Positions 35,306 through 44,025 of a stretch of DNA of 53,952 nt are shown here, piece by piece. The translations under genes and the position numbers were made by a program. The stretch is from Chloroflexota bacterium. Lineage in GTDB: Bacteria > Chloroflexota > Anaerolineae > Aggregatilineales > Phototrophicaceae. Numbering within the stretch: position 1 is the first letter of the stretch; every line of letters begins with the position of its first letter. The stretch covers positions 1-53,952 of the forward strand of contig VXLV01000007.1 in the NCBI GenBank assembly GCA_009841405.1, in the 5' to 3' direction. Under the pieces are notes generated by a model. That model saw nothing but the letters and a program-made list of their open reading frames with translations. It was not told where the DNA came from and made no database searches.

Positions 35306-36967
35306 CTAGATCTCGTTCACGATACTGAAAATCATGGGACGGCGTTTTGTCTCGCTATAGATGAGCTTGCTCAAATTCTCCTCTACAAGCGTCTGGCGCT
35401 TGCCATTGAGGCTGCGTCGGCTGCGATTCACCGACTGGCTGATATTCTCGCGGATTAGGTCAAGGAAGTCTTCCGCTTCGCGCAGGTAAACGAAGCCGCG
35501 CGAAACAATCCGCGGCTCGTCGACCAGCTTGCCGCTGCGCTGGTCCACATTGAGGCTGACCAGCACGAAGCCGTCTTTCGCCAGGATCTCGCGATCGCGA
35601 ATCACCGCGCGCCCGACATCGCCGACGCCGCTGCCGTCCACAAATACGTAACCGCCCGGCTGCCGCTCGCCGACAGTGACGCCGCGCCCGTCCAACTCGA
35701 CAGTTGTTCCATTTGATATGACCGTTACGTTCTCGGCGCGCATGCCATTGTTCACCGCCAGCTTGGCGTGCAAATGCAAGTGGCGGATTTCGCCATGCAC
35801 CGGGATCAGATTCTTGGGCTGCGTCAGATTCAGCATGAGGCGCATTTCTTCCTGGCAGGCGTGGCCCGATACATGCACCGACTCTATGGGGTCGTAAATG
35901 ACGTCCGCGCCGCGTTCGATAAGGCGATTGATGGTGCGGTAGACCATTTCTTCATTGCCGGGAATGGGATGCGAAGACAAGATAATAGTGTCGTTTTCGC
36001 GCACGTCCAGCTGGCGATGACGCCCGCTGGCCAGCTTCCCCAAGACCGCCGACGGCTCGCCTTGAGAACCGGTGACCATGAAGACCACCTTGTGCGCCGG
36101 CAAATTCTGGGCCTGGCCGATGTTGATCAGCATGTCGTCGTCCACTTTCAAATAGCCCAGCTTGCGCGCGATCTTGGCGTATTCGGACATCGTGTAGCCG
36201 GTGATGCAAACTTTGCGCTTGTGGTTGCGCGCAGCATTAACGACTTGCTGGACGCGCGACATGAGCGAAGCGAAAGTCGCCACCATGATGCGGCCCTTGG
36301 CTTGCCGAAAGACGCGATCCAAAGCCCCGCCGATGACCGCTTCGGACTCGGTCCAGCCGGCCTTGTCCGAGTTGGTGCTATCCGCCAGCAGCAGCGCCAC
36401 GCCTCGCTGCGCGAAGCCCGCCAGGCGCGCGTAGTCGGTCTTCCTGCCGTGTACGGGCGTGTTGTCAAATTTGTAGTCGCCGGTGAATACCACGACGCCG
36501 AAGGGCGTATTGATGCCGTAGCCGACGCAATCCGGAATGCTGTGACATACGTGAAAGCTTTCCAACTTGAATGGCCCGATCTGGATCGAATCTCCGGCTA
36601 CAAAGGTATTGAGATCTGTCGTTTTCAGCAGCCGCGCATTCTTGAGCTTGACTTGCAGCAGGCCGGCAGTTAGCGGGGTCGCGTAAAGCGGGAGGTCGGG
36701 AAAAGCCTTAACGAGATGCGTCACGGCGCCAATATGGTCTTCATGGCCGTGCGTGAAGCAAACGCCGTGCAGGCGAATATCATCGCGCTCCTCCAGCCAG
36801 CGAAAGTCGGGAATGATGTAGTCGACGCCGTGCATATCGTTTGCGGGAAACATGATTCCGCAATCGATTAGGAAGCCTTCCCCGCCGAGTTCGAACAGGG
36901 TCATATTCTTGCCGATCTCGCCCAGGCCTCCGATCGGCGTTATTTTGAATTTCGGTTGTTTAGCCAT
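35306..36967 (-). CDS. rnj: Ribonuclease J
   Basis: A 553-residue RNase J, a metallo-beta-lactamase/beta-CASP nuclease with 5' exonuclease and endonuclease activity in mRNA decay and rRNA maturation. The N-terminus ITPIGGLGEIGKNMTLFE is characteristic; the zinc motif HGHEDHIGA is at 73-81. The beta-CASP region has SGHACQEEMRLML and IPVHGEIRHLHLHA, followed by the C-terminal domain. The ATG at 36967 fits the conserved start. It lies downstream of the RffA operon on the same strand but has its own candidate promoter and a leader of nearly 190 nt. Confidence 0.95.
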   Translation of the reverse strand: MAKQPKFKITPIGGLGEIGKNMTLFELGGEGFLIDCGIMFPANDMHGVDYIIPDFRWLEERDDIRLHGVCFTHGHEDHIGAVTHLVKAFPDLPLYATPLTAGLLQVKLKNARLLKTTDLNTFVAGDSIQIGPFKLESFHVCHSIPDCVGYGINTPFGVVVFTGDYKFDNTPVHGRKTDYARLAGFAQRGVALLLADSTNSDKAGWTESEAVIGGALDRVFRQAKGRIMVATFASLMSRVQQVVNAARNHKRKVCITGYTMSEYAKIARKLGYLKVDDDMLINIGQAQNLPAHKVVFMVTGSQGEPSAVLGKLASGRHRQLDVRENDTIILSSHPIPGNEEMVYRTINRLIERGADVIYDPIESVHVSGHACQEEMRLMLNLTQPKNLIPVHGEIRHLHLHAKLAVNNGMRAENVTVISNGTTVELDGRGVTVGERQPGGYVFVDGSGVGDVGRAVIRDREILAKDGFVLVSLNVDQRSGKLVDEPRIVSRGFVYLREAEDFLDLIRENISQSVNRSRRSLNGKRQTLVEENLSKLIYSETKRRPMIFSIVNEI

Positions 36968-37162
36968 GTAGTCTGCGCTCCAAATGGTAATTGCCCGCCG
37001 ACGGTCACTGTCGCGGGTTATTCGAGGTTATATGGTGTTACGAAGATAGCTGCCGATTCAGTTCCTCCGCTTCGTCCTTAAGTCACCAGGCTCTGCCCAT
37101 GCCGTCGTCCGCGACATGTTAGGGTCCTTGATTACAGGGCGAGGGCATCGCGCCCCGACCTC

Positions 37163-37191
37163 ATTGTATCACAGGCGGCCTTGCTGGTTAA
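37163..37191 (-). promoter_or_regulatory. Extended -10 promoter of RNase J
   Basis: Minus-strand TTAACC (37191-37186) and TACAAT (37168-37163) are spaced 17 bp, with TGA before the -10 making an extended -10. The -35 lies at the very 3' end of the transaminase gene. The leader of about 190 nt contains a 19-codon open frame (37117-37058) that may be chance. Confidence 0.52.
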
Positions 37192-38333
37192 TCCCGCATT
37201 TCGAAGGCGCCTATCGCGTTGGCTACTTCGTCGAGTTCAGATGGCGTCAGCGCGTAAAAGAACGGCAGGCGCAGCAGGCGGTCCGCCACCGTCTCGGCCA
37301 CCGGGCAGTCGCCAGCTTTCCCGCCATAGCGCCGGCCCATGTCCGACATATTCAGCGGCAGATAGTGGAATACGCTCAGAATCCCGTTGTCTTTGAGATG
37401 CTGTATCAGCGCCGTTCGCGCGTTGAACGACGGCAGCACCATGTAGTACATGTGGTAGGACTGTTCGCAATAGTCGGGCACAGTGGGCAATTGCACATCG
37501 TAAGCGCTTGCCCAGCCAGCCAGGCGCTCGTCATAATATTCCCAGATTTCGCGCCGGCGCTCCTGGATCTCAGACGCGCGCTCGAACTGCGCCCAGAGAT
37601 AAGCCGCCAGCATATCAGAGGGCAGATAGCTAGAGCCCAGGTCAACCCAGGTGTACTTGTCCACCTGCCCGCGGAAAAAGCGGCCGCGATTGGTGCCTTT
37701 CTCGCGTATGATTTCGGCGCGCTCGATCAAGCTGTCGTCATTGATAAGCAAGGCGCCGCCTTCGCCACAGGTGAAGTTCTTGGTCTCATGGAAACTCAGG
37801 GTCGCGAGTTCGCCAAAGGTACTGAGATGACGCCCCTTGTATTTTGAGAATAGCGCATGGGCGCTGTCCTCAACGACGGCGATGCCGTGCTGCCGCGCGA
37901 TCGCCATGATCGCGTCCATTTCGCAAGCGACGCCGGCATAATGCACGAGCACGATGGCGCGCGTCTTCTCTGTGATGAGTCGCGGCAGTTCGCGTTCGTC
38001 CAAGTTCAGCGTGTCGGGTCGAATATCGGCGAAGACAGGTTTGGCGCCGCGCAGCACAAAGGCATTGATGCTTGATACAAAGGTGAACGAAGGGACGATG
38101 ACTTCATCGCCCGGTTGAATATCAAGCAATAGCGCGGCCATCTCCAGCGCGTGCGTGCAAGACGTCGTCAAGAACGCCCGCTCGACGCCGAGCGACCGCT
38201 CCAGGAATTCGTGACAGCGCCTGCTGTACCTGCCATCGCCCGAGATATGCGACGTGGACAGACTGTCGGCAATATACTCGGTTTCTGAACCGAGATAAGT
38301 CGGTCGATTGAAGGGAATGCGAAATTCGGTCAT
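37188..38333 (-). CDS. rffA: dTDP-4-keto-6-deoxyglucose transaminase, WecE/RffA-like
   Basis: A 381-residue PLP enzyme of the DegT/DnrJ/EryC1 family. The N-terminus IPFNRPTYLGSE and the segment SGDGRYSRRCHEFLE match WecE/RffA, which make dTDP-4-amino-4,6-dideoxygalactose. The PLP lysine is Lys185 in SFHETKNFTCGEGGA, and EDSAHA (155-160) is the cofactor-binding Asp region. Its substrate would come from RmlA and RmlB encoded at 22-24 kb. It is the last gene of a three-gene operon with the WecD-like acetyltransferase and a polyprenyl glycosyltransferase. Substrate choice is inferred from the subfamily and context. Confidence 0.9.
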   Translation of the reverse strand: MTEFRIPFNRPTYLGSETEYIADSLSTSHISGDGRYSRRCHEFLERSLGVERAFLTTSCTHALEMAALLLDIQPGDEVIVPSFTFVSSINAFVLRGAKPVFADIRPDTLNLDERELPRLITEKTRAIVLVHYAGVACEMDAIMAIARQHGIAVVEDSAHALFSKYKGRHLSTFGELATLSFHETKNFTCGEGGALLINDDSLIERAEIIREKGTNRGRFFRGQVDKYTWVDLGSSYLPSDMLAAYLWAQFERASEIQERRREIWEYYDERLAGWASAYDVQLPTVPDYCEQSYHMYYMVLPSFNARTALIQHLKDNGILSVFHYLPLNMSDMGRRYGGKAGDCPVAETVADRLLRLPFFYALTPSELDEVANAIGAFEMRD

Positions 38334-38377
38334 TTCCGTCCAGACATTGAGCCGCGTCTCAAGGAGTGTCCGCCGCC

Positions 38378-39112
38378 TCAGTCAAACCACTTGTGGAACC
38401 ACAAAGCCACCGAGCGGGTTACGAAGCCGTTGCGCTGATAGAGCCGCTGCGCCGCGATATTCCGCCCTTGCGTGACGACGTTAAGGCGAACCATGCCCTG
38501 ACTGGCAAACCAGCGCGCGGCATACTTTAGCATCCCGCCGGCGCAACCCAGCCCTCGCGCGGCTTCCGCCACGCCGACCAGCCCAATGTTGCCTTCGCCC
38601 GCTGGCTTCTGCAAGTGGCAGGTGACAAATCCGACGGCGGCGCCGTCGTGTTCCGCCACAACCACCGCGCCATCCGACTCCTCGGCGAAGCTCCTTTGCA
38701 GCCAGATTTGGTACATTCGCGTCGCCTTGTCATGTCCGAAGCGCGGATCCACATAGAAGCGCGACTGTACGAAACTCGCGCCGGCTACCGGCAAGAGCTG
38801 ATCCAGATCGCGCTGATTGCCGAGGCGAAAGCGGAGAATGCCCGCTGGACTCATCGCCGGCGGCGCCTCGAAATGAGCCGCCAATGTGAGGCGAATATCG
38901 ACGAAATCAAATCCATTGGATTGCAAAACAAGGATCGTATCTTGTTCAGCGGCGTCAGCCAGAAAATACAGGCAGTCGATGCGCTGCTCACGGCACTGAC
39001 GCAAGAGGACGCCGCAGCGTTCCGTGTCCACTTTGCGGCAGGTCGCGCGGGCGATGCGGACGCCGAAATGCGCCGAGTCCCAAGGCATATAGTCGATGAG
39101 CCTGCTGTTCAT
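38378..39112 (-). CDS. GNAT acetyltransferase, WecD/RffC-like
   Basis: A 244-residue GNAT protein. The N-terminal YMPWDSAHFGVRIAR is the hallmark of WecD/RffC, the enzyme that N-acetylates dTDP-4-amino-4,6-dideoxygalactose in enterobacterial common antigen synthesis. The acetyl-CoA site lies in the C-terminal half: IGLVGVAEAARGLGCAGGML, then VVTQGRNIAAQRLYQRNGFV. It overlaps the upstream glycosyltransferase stop by four bases and is followed by the transaminase gene after 44 bp, the expected functional pair. Together they predict dTDP-4-acetamido-4,6-dideoxygalactose or a close relative. Confidence 0.86.
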   Translation of the reverse strand: MNSRLIDYMPWDSAHFGVRIARATCRKVDTERCGVLLRQCREQRIDCLYFLADAAEQDTILVLQSNGFDFVDIRLTLAAHFEAPPAMSPAGILRFRLGNQRDLDQLLPVAGASFVQSRFYVDPRFGHDKATRMYQIWLQRSFAEESDGAVVVAEHDGAAVGFVTCHLQKPAGEGNIGLVGVAEAARGLGCAGGMLKYAARWFASQGMVRLNVVTQGRNIAAQRLYQRNGFVTRSVALWFHKWFD

Positions 39113-40065
39113 TCGCTGTCTTCGCCCGCTCCGCCAGTCAATTGACGCACGACGTATGCCGGCCGGTCCATGACTCGCAGGTACATACGCGCCAGGTACT
39201 CGCCGATAATTCCCAGGGCAAACATCTGTACGCCGGCAAATATCGAAACGAGCGAAGCGGTGAATGTAAAGCCGGGCACTTCAAAGCGAAAGGCGAACAA
39301 TTGACTCAAGACGATGTACGCCAGGATCACCGAGCCGAATGCAGTCATCAGCAAGCCAAGCGCGCTCGCCAAACGCAAGGGCAGCGTGCTGAAACCTGTC
39401 ATCATGTTGAAGGCATGGGTGACCAGCTTGCCGAATGTATAATTCGACTTTCCGATCGTGCGCGGCGCGTGCGCCACATGAATCGCCACAAAGCTGCTCG
39501 TCGACCAGGTGAGCAGCACGTCTATATTCACCAGCGGACCGCGGAAGTGCGCGAATCCGTCGCGCAAGTTGGTGCGGAATACGCGAAAGGCGCTGACATT
39601 ACGCGCGGTTTCGGCGCCCATCACTCCCTGCAGCACAACTTTGGTGGTTTGCGAAGCCATGTTCCGCAAGGGCCCGTGCCGCAGGTTTGCAGGCGTTCCG
39701 TAGACAACGTCATAACCTTCGGCGAGTTTGTCGATCAAGGCCTTGATCTGGTCGGTCGGATGTTGCAGGTCGTCATCCATCGTCACCAGCAATTCGCAGC
39801 TGGCCGCCCGGATGCCACAGAGCAAGGCATTGTGCTGGCCGAAATTGCGCATGAGTTTGAAGCCACGCACGAATTCGTATTCCGCTGACATCGCTTCTAT
39901 GACCTGCCAGCTTCCGTCCCCGCCATCGTCTTCAACGAGAATCACTTCATAGCGACCCGCAATTGCGGGCAGGACTGCGGCCAATTCCTTGACTAACACC
40001 GGGATGCTGTTTTCGCTGCGGTATACAGGAACGACAACCGACACGCTGGGCATCATCGCTATCAT
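39109..40065 (-). CDS. Polyprenyl-phosphate glycosyltransferase, GtrB/ArnC-like
   Basis: A 318-residue GT2 enzyme with two C-terminal membrane spans (about 228-252 and 262-288), the layout of GtrB, ArnC and DPM1-type transferases that load a sugar on undecaprenyl phosphate. SVVVPVYRSENSI (7-19), VLVEDDGGDGSW-like ILVEDDGGDGSW, and MDDDLQHPTDQI with its metal motif are present. LMRNFGQHNALLCGI is typical of GtrB/ArnC. In this operon it probably transfers the amino sugar made by the next two genes. The start is taken as the ATG at 40065; ATGs at 40056 and 40053 are alternatives. Confidence 0.87.
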   Translation of the reverse strand: MIAMMPSVSVVVPVYRSENSIPVLVKELAAVLPAIAGRYEVILVEDDGGDGSWQVIEAMSAEYEFVRGFKLMRNFGQHNALLCGIRAASCELLVTMDDDLQHPTDQIKALIDKLAEGYDVVYGTPANLRHGPLRNMASQTTKVVLQGVMGAETARNVSAFRVFRTNLRDGFAHFRGPLVNIDVLLTWSTSSFVAIHVAHAPRTIGKSNYTFGKLVTHAFNMMTGFSTLPLRLASALGLLMTAFGSVILAYIVLSQLFAFRFEVPGFTFTASLVSIFAGVQMFALGIIGEYLARMYLRVMDRPAYVVRQLTGGAGEDSE

Positions 40066-40427
40066 TGTCCCAATGTCATTTAAGGCGACCTTAACAGACT
40101 CGCGGCGTTCTTGGCGAGGTTGCGGGATTCATGGAAGCGATGACCACTAGCTTCGATCAGCCTCAGGATGTCCTCGCGAAATGCCGGCGCCCATGCAGCT
40201 TCACGGAATCCGAAAACCGTATTTTCATGACCGGCCCCCAGCCGATAGAGTTTTCCCGCGACTCTACAGCAACGACTGGTGACGCACAGCATAACATCGC
40301 GCATAGAAGAACGGCGCCCACGAATATCAACGGGCAGTGATTGACTACTCTGACAAATGCAATGGTAATGAATATGGTCAAGGGATTCAATGGAATATAA
40401 TCCGTCAATTCGCAGGACGCCAATCTA
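40066..40427. other. Intergenic region before icd
   Basis: About 360 bp between the divergent glycosyltransferase and icd. It holds a small palindrome TTAAGG-CGA-CCTTAA at 40080-40094, 15 bp before the glycosyltransferase start, and a TTGACT at 40341 without a good -10. Short open frames on both strands (for instance 40080-40304 minus) have no recognisable similarity or Shine-Dalgarno and are not called as genes. Confidence 0.5.
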
Positions 40428-40436
40428 TGATATAAT
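40428..40436 (+). promoter_or_regulatory. Extended -10 promoter of icd
   Basis: TGATATAAT, a perfect extended -10, with a weak TTCGCA -35 at 40409-40414 (16-bp spacer). Transcription would begin near 40443, which supports the icd start at 40483 rather than the in-frame ATG at 40390. Confidence 0.62.
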
Positions 40437-40482
40437 GCCGCCGGTAAATGAAGACGGGGCATACGAAGGAGACCAGCAGGTA

Positions 40483-41739
40483 ATGACATACGACAGAATC
40501 AAGGCGCCCGAGTCTGGCGAGAAGATCAGCTTCAGCAATGGCGTGATGCAAACGCCGGATAATCCCATCTTGCTCTTCATCGAAGGCGACGGCATCGGCT
40601 ATGACATCATGACCGCCAGCAAGCGAATCTGGGACGCCGCCGTGGCCAAAGCCTATGGAGGCAAGCGGCAAGTTTCCTGGATGGAAGTGTACGCGGGCGA
40701 GAAGGCGGCCGGCTTATATGACGGCGATTACATGCCCGAGGAGACTTTTGACGCATTTCGCGAATACAAAGTCGGGATCAAAGGCCCGCTGACAACGCCG
40801 GTCGGCGGCGGCTTCCGCAGCCTGAATGTGACCCTGCGCCAAGTGCTGGATCTCTACAGTTGCGTGCGCCCGGTTCGTTGGTACGCCGGCGTGCCCAGCC
40901 CGCTGAAGCAGCCCGAAGACGTCGACGTCGTGATCTTCCGCGAGAATACCGAAGACACCTATGCCGGCATCGAATACGAGTCGGGCACTGAAGAGAACAA
41001 GAAGCTGGCTGATTTCCTCAAGAACGAACTGGGCGCCACCAACTTCTTCGAGGACGCCGGGCTCGGCATCAAGCCGATCAGCCCCTTCGGCAGCAAAAGA
41101 CTGATCCGCGCCGCCATTCAATACGCGATTGACCGCAAGCGCAAAAGCGTCACGCTGGTGCACAAAGGCAACATCCAGAAGTTCACCGAAGGCGCGTTCC
41201 AAAGGTGGGGCTACGAGCTCGCGTGCGAAGAATTCCCCGAGCAGACGATTTCATGGGACGAAGTCGCGGCCAATCATGGCGGCAACGTGCCTAACGGCAA
41301 AATCCTGATACAAGACACCATCGCCGATATCATGTTCCAGAAGATGCTGCTGCGCCCGCGCGAGCACGATGTGATCGCCACGACCAATCTCAATGGCGAC
41401 TACTTGAGCGACGCGCTGGCGGCCGAAGTCGGCGGCGTGGGCATCGCCCCGGGCGCCAATATCGGTGACGAAATCGCCCTGTTTGAAGCGACGCACGGCA
41501 CGGCGCCAAAGTACACCAACAAGGACATGGTCAACCCAGGGTCGCTGCTCTTCAGCGGCGTCATGATGCTGGAGCATCTCGACTGGTTCGAGGCGGCCGA
41601 CATGATCACGCGCGCATACGAGAAGACTATTGATCAGCGCTACGTCACCTACGACTTCGCGCGCCAAATGGAAAACGCTGCCAAAGTGGCCACAAGCGAG
41701 TTTGCCACCCGCATTATCGAGAATATGGACCGGGTCTAG
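40483..41739 (+). CDS. icd: NADP-dependent isocitrate dehydrogenase
   Basis: A 418-residue isocitrate dehydrogenase of the E. coli Icd type, converting isocitrate to 2-oxoglutarate in the TCA cycle. Substrate residues sit in [13 protein letters not shown] (Ser113, Arg119) and [11 protein letters not shown] (Arg153, Tyr160). [12 protein letters not shown] holds the catalytic Lys. The Icd/LeuB signature is [30 protein letters not shown] keeps the Lys-Tyr pair that selects NADP in E. coli, where NAD enzymes have Asp-Ile. Ser113 is the position phosphorylated by AceK in E. coli, but no aceK is seen. AGGAG lies before the chosen ATG. Confidence 0.95.
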   Translation: MTYDRIKAPESGEKISFSNGVMQTPDNPILLFIEGDGIGYDIMTASKRIWDAAVAKAYGGKRQVSWMEVYAGEKAAGLYDGDYMPEETFDAFREYKVGIKGPLTTPVGGGFRSLNVTLRQVLDLYSCVRPVRWYAGVPSPLKQPEDVDVVIFRENTEDTYAGIEYESGTEENKKLADFLKNELGATNFFEDAGLGIKPISPFGSKRLIRAAIQYAIDRKRKSVTLVHKGNIQKFTEGAFQRWGYELACEEFPEQTISWDEVAANHGGNVPNGKILIQDTIADIMFQKMLLRPREHDVIATTNLNGDYLSDALAAEVGGVGIAPGANIGDEIALFEATHGTAPKYTNKDMVNPGSLLFSGVMMLEHLDWFEAADMITRAYEKTIDQRYVTYDFARQMENAAKVATSEFATRIIENMDRV

Positions 41740-41760
41740 TCACGCGCAGTCCCAGTCGTC

Positions 41761-41792
41761 AAAAGGGCGATCCGGCGGGTCGCCCTCTTTTG
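41761..41792. terminator. Bidirectional terminator between icd and the SnoaL-like gene
   Basis: GGGCGA (41765-41770) and TCGCCC (41780-41785) form a strong hairpin with an extra inner CC/GG pair. It is followed by TCTTTTG on the plus strand and flanked by AAAA on the left, giving a T-run on the minus strand too. It lies between convergent genes. Confidence 0.82.
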
Positions 41793-41834
41793 TGTGGGGC
41801 GAAAGGCGGCGCAAGGCACGCCAAGAATCTGGGC

Positions 41835-42818
41835 CTAGCTACTAGTCTCCTGATGCGCGGCGATTTGGGCGTAGATGGCTGTTTCGTCCACAACCATCCA
41901 CTCGCTGGCAATCAAGCCATCATGCAATTCAAATTGGGAGATGCCGAGGATAGCGACCGGGGCGTTCGTTGGCGCGCCATAGCGACCTTGCCCGGCGTGC
42001 GTTCCGCAAAATGTCCAGCGCAATGCCACCCTGACCGCCCGATCATTCTGCTGGCGCACGATGAGATGATGCGGCTCGAACCGCCCGTCAGGCAGCGAGG
42101 CCGTTATGCTGGCAATCATATCGCTAACTGGTTCGCGACCGTAGCTGAGATGACCGCCTGGCCCTTCAAACCGCGCCGCCGCGACATATTGTTCGGCCAC
42201 AACGTTTAGATGATTGCCATTCCACAACGCGTCGCAAGCGTCGATCATGCGACTGGCGATGGCGTCATCGCCCACGATGGTCAAGCCATTTTCATCCACC
42301 CAGCGCTGGCGCATTGCATCATTGCCAATGGCATACGCCTCGGGACTGTTCTTGCCTAGGGACAAGCCAAAGGCAATCGGATCCATGCCAAGTTGCCGGA
42401 GAAATGACCCCTGGTCGCGCAGCTTCCACTCTTCGACGACCATGTTGTCGCGGCAGAGGCAGTCAGCGATGCCCAGGCCTTGATAAGCGCGCCCGGTCGC
42501 CGGGCCCAACTCGCTCTCGCCGGTATGCCGTCCGACCGAACGCACGCGATGCGACGAATAGAATCCGCTGGGCTTGTCGCCAATGATCACGTCATCCGCC
42601 AGCGGCCGCCGATTGGCGAAAATGTGCATCTGCTCCAATGTTTCATTGAGGATTTCCTCGGCGGTGTTCATGACCCCGTGCGGAGAGCGAATCGGGCAGA
42701 CTGGCGCATACCAGTCGCGAATGCGGCCTACGTTCGCTTCCTCCCAAATGATGTATGTAATATCGATGATGTATTGCTCAGGCGTTTTAAACTCGGGAGC
42801 AAAGTTCTGCATACCCAT
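41835..42818 (-). CDS. Tandem SnoaL-like (NTF2-fold) protein
   Basis: A 327-residue soluble protein made of two SnoaL/ester-cyclase-like domains. The first covers about residues 15-155 (YIIWEEANVGRIRDWYAPV, then CLCRDNMVVEEWKLRDQGSF) and the second about 175-318 (LWNGNHLNVVAEQYV, then GISQFELHDGLIASEWMVVDE). Both halves end with the strand-Trp-strand pattern typical of SnoaL domains. Such domains act as cyclases, hydrolases or isomerases, or only bind ligands. The substrate is unknown. It is 37 bp downstream of a class IV aminotransferase gene on the same strand. Confidence 0.82.
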   Translation of the reverse strand: MGMQNFAPEFKTPEQYIIDITYIIWEEANVGRIRDWYAPVCPIRSPHGVMNTAEEILNETLEQMHIFANRRPLADDVIIGDKPSGFYSSHRVRSVGRHTGESELGPATGRAYQGLGIADCLCRDNMVVEEWKLRDQGSFLRQLGMDPIAFGLSLGKNSPEAYAIGNDAMRQRWVDENGLTIVGDDAIASRMIDACDALWNGNHLNVVAEQYVAAARFEGPGGHLSYGREPVSDMIASITASLPDGRFEPHHLIVRQQNDRAVRVALRWTFCGTHAGQGRYGAPTNAPVAILGISQFELHDGLIASEWMVVDETAIYAQIAAHQETSS

Positions 42819-42855
42819 ATTCAGATCCTTTCCGTTAAACGAATTCCAAACTTGC

Positions 42856-43758
42856 TCACGAGTGTACGGGCGTGCTTTGCGCCCCGCTTTCGAGAAGCTC
42901 CGTATATTTCTGGTTCAGCATCCGCGTGATCGGGCCCGGCCCGCCGCGACCGATCGTTCGCCCATCAACCTCCCTCACGGCGAAGATGCCGCCGGCGGTA
43001 CTGGTCAAGAAGACCTCGTCGGCGTTGTAGAGGTCGAAGGCAGTAAATCTGCTCACAACCGTTTCGATTCCCGCCGCCGCCGCCAGCTCCATGACCGTCT
43101 GTCTTGTCACCCCGACAAGGATGTTCTCGCCCGGAGTGTACAAAACGCCCTCCTTCGCCATAAACACATTGTAGCCTGGCGCCTCGGCAACGTAGCCGCC
43201 GATGTCAAGTTCGATAGCCTCATCCAGCCCGGCCTCATTCGCCTCCATGCGCATCAGGATGTGATTCAAGTAATTGCAGCACTTGATCTTGGCATCCAGG
43301 CACTCTGAAGGAATCCTGCGCATCGACGAGATTCCGGCCCTTATGCCTTCTTCTTGCGCGCCGCTATCAACGAGGCTGAGGTAGGGGATGGCAAAGGCGA
43401 TCAAATTCGGCGTGCAATTATAGGGACTCATAAGGGGCATACGCCCCACTCCGCGAGTAACAATTATCTTGATGTATGCGCTCTCAAGCTTGTTGCGCCT
43501 CATGAGCTCAAGTACGACCTCCTTCACGCCGTCCTTATCGAGCGGGATCTCGATCTTCAAAGCGTGAGCGGATTCGAAAAGCCGATCCACATGTTCGTCC
43601 AGTTTGAACACTTTGCCGCCCCATGCGCAGGCCGTATCGTAGACGCCGTCGCCGTAGAGCACTACATGGTCAAATACTGAAATGCGGGCCTCGTTTTCGG
43701 GAACATACTCCCCGCCGACATAGACCTGGCGCTCCGGACTGCCTGTTCCAATATTCAT
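42856..43758 (-). CDS. Class IV aminotransferase, branched-chain type
   Basis: A 300-residue fold-type IV PLP enzyme related to branched-chain and D-amino-acid aminotransferases. ISVFDHVVLYGDGVYD is the N-terminal signature, the PLP lysine lies in AKIKCCNYLNHILMRMEA, and the phosphate-site loop is VGVTRQTVMELA. The usual E-G-S-G-x-N motif reads EAPGYNVF, an unusual variant that may alter specificity. The ATG at 43758 is used; a GTG at 43770 would add four residues and has an AGGG nearby, so the exact start is uncertain. Together with the SnoaL-like gene it may form a small catabolic operon, which is inference. Confidence 0.86.
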   Translation of the reverse strand: MNIGTGSPERQVYVGGEYVPENEARISVFDHVVLYGDGVYDTACAWGGKVFKLDEHVDRLFESAHALKIEIPLDKDGVKEVVLELMRRNKLESAYIKIIVTRGVGRMPLMSPYNCTPNLIAFAIPYLSLVDSGAQEEGIRAGISSMRRIPSECLDAKIKCCNYLNHILMRMEANEAGLDEAIELDIGGYVAEAPGYNVFMAKEGVLYTPGENILVGVTRQTVMELAAAAGIETVVSRFTAFDLYNADEVFLTSTAGGIFAVREVDGRTIGRGGPGPITRMLNQKYTELLESGAQSTPVHS

Positions 43759-43871
43759 GCCTCTCACCACCCTGTGCGCTAATCTATCGTTAGAAGACTC
43801 TTGTTGCCTCGCGGTCAGCTTTCGGCGCGGGCCAGACTGGACCCGCGCACCGCAGCCGCGGCTTCACCGAT

Positions 43872-43914
43872 CAGCATTCTGCTATAATCTAGCGCGAATG
43901 ATAGCAGATTGCTG
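43872..43914 (+). promoter_or_regulatory. Inverted repeat over an extended -10 promoter
   Basis: Arms of 14 bp (43872-43885 and 43901-43914) are inverted copies with one mismatch, separated by 15 bp. The left arm and spacer contain TGCTATAAT (43880-43888), a perfect extended -10, so the repeat would cover roughly -22 to +20 of the transcript of the SnoaL-like gene at 44026. This is the geometry of a repressor operator. No regulator gene adjoins it. Confidence 0.6.
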
Positions 43915-44025
43915 ACTGGCAAGACAGTAGCCGCGTCCTCAACAGACTGAGCATGCTGCTGCGATCGACGCCGCCCGCATGACCGCTATCGCATCAAACG
44001 CTCGACCACAAATGGAGAAGAAGAT

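Noticed and set aside
37058..37117. 19-codon open frame in the RNase J leader as a regulatory peptide
   Set aside because: Its codons and start context are unremarkable, and no hairpin switch linked to it was seen.
37116..37847. 243-codon plus-strand open frame opposite the RffA-like gene
   Set aside because: Antisense to a well-supported PLP enzyme; no motif or Shine-Dalgarno.
40080..40304. 74-codon minus-strand open frame upstream of the aminosugar operon
   Set aside because: No similarity recognised and no clear start signal. A decayed gene fragment is possible but cannot be shown.
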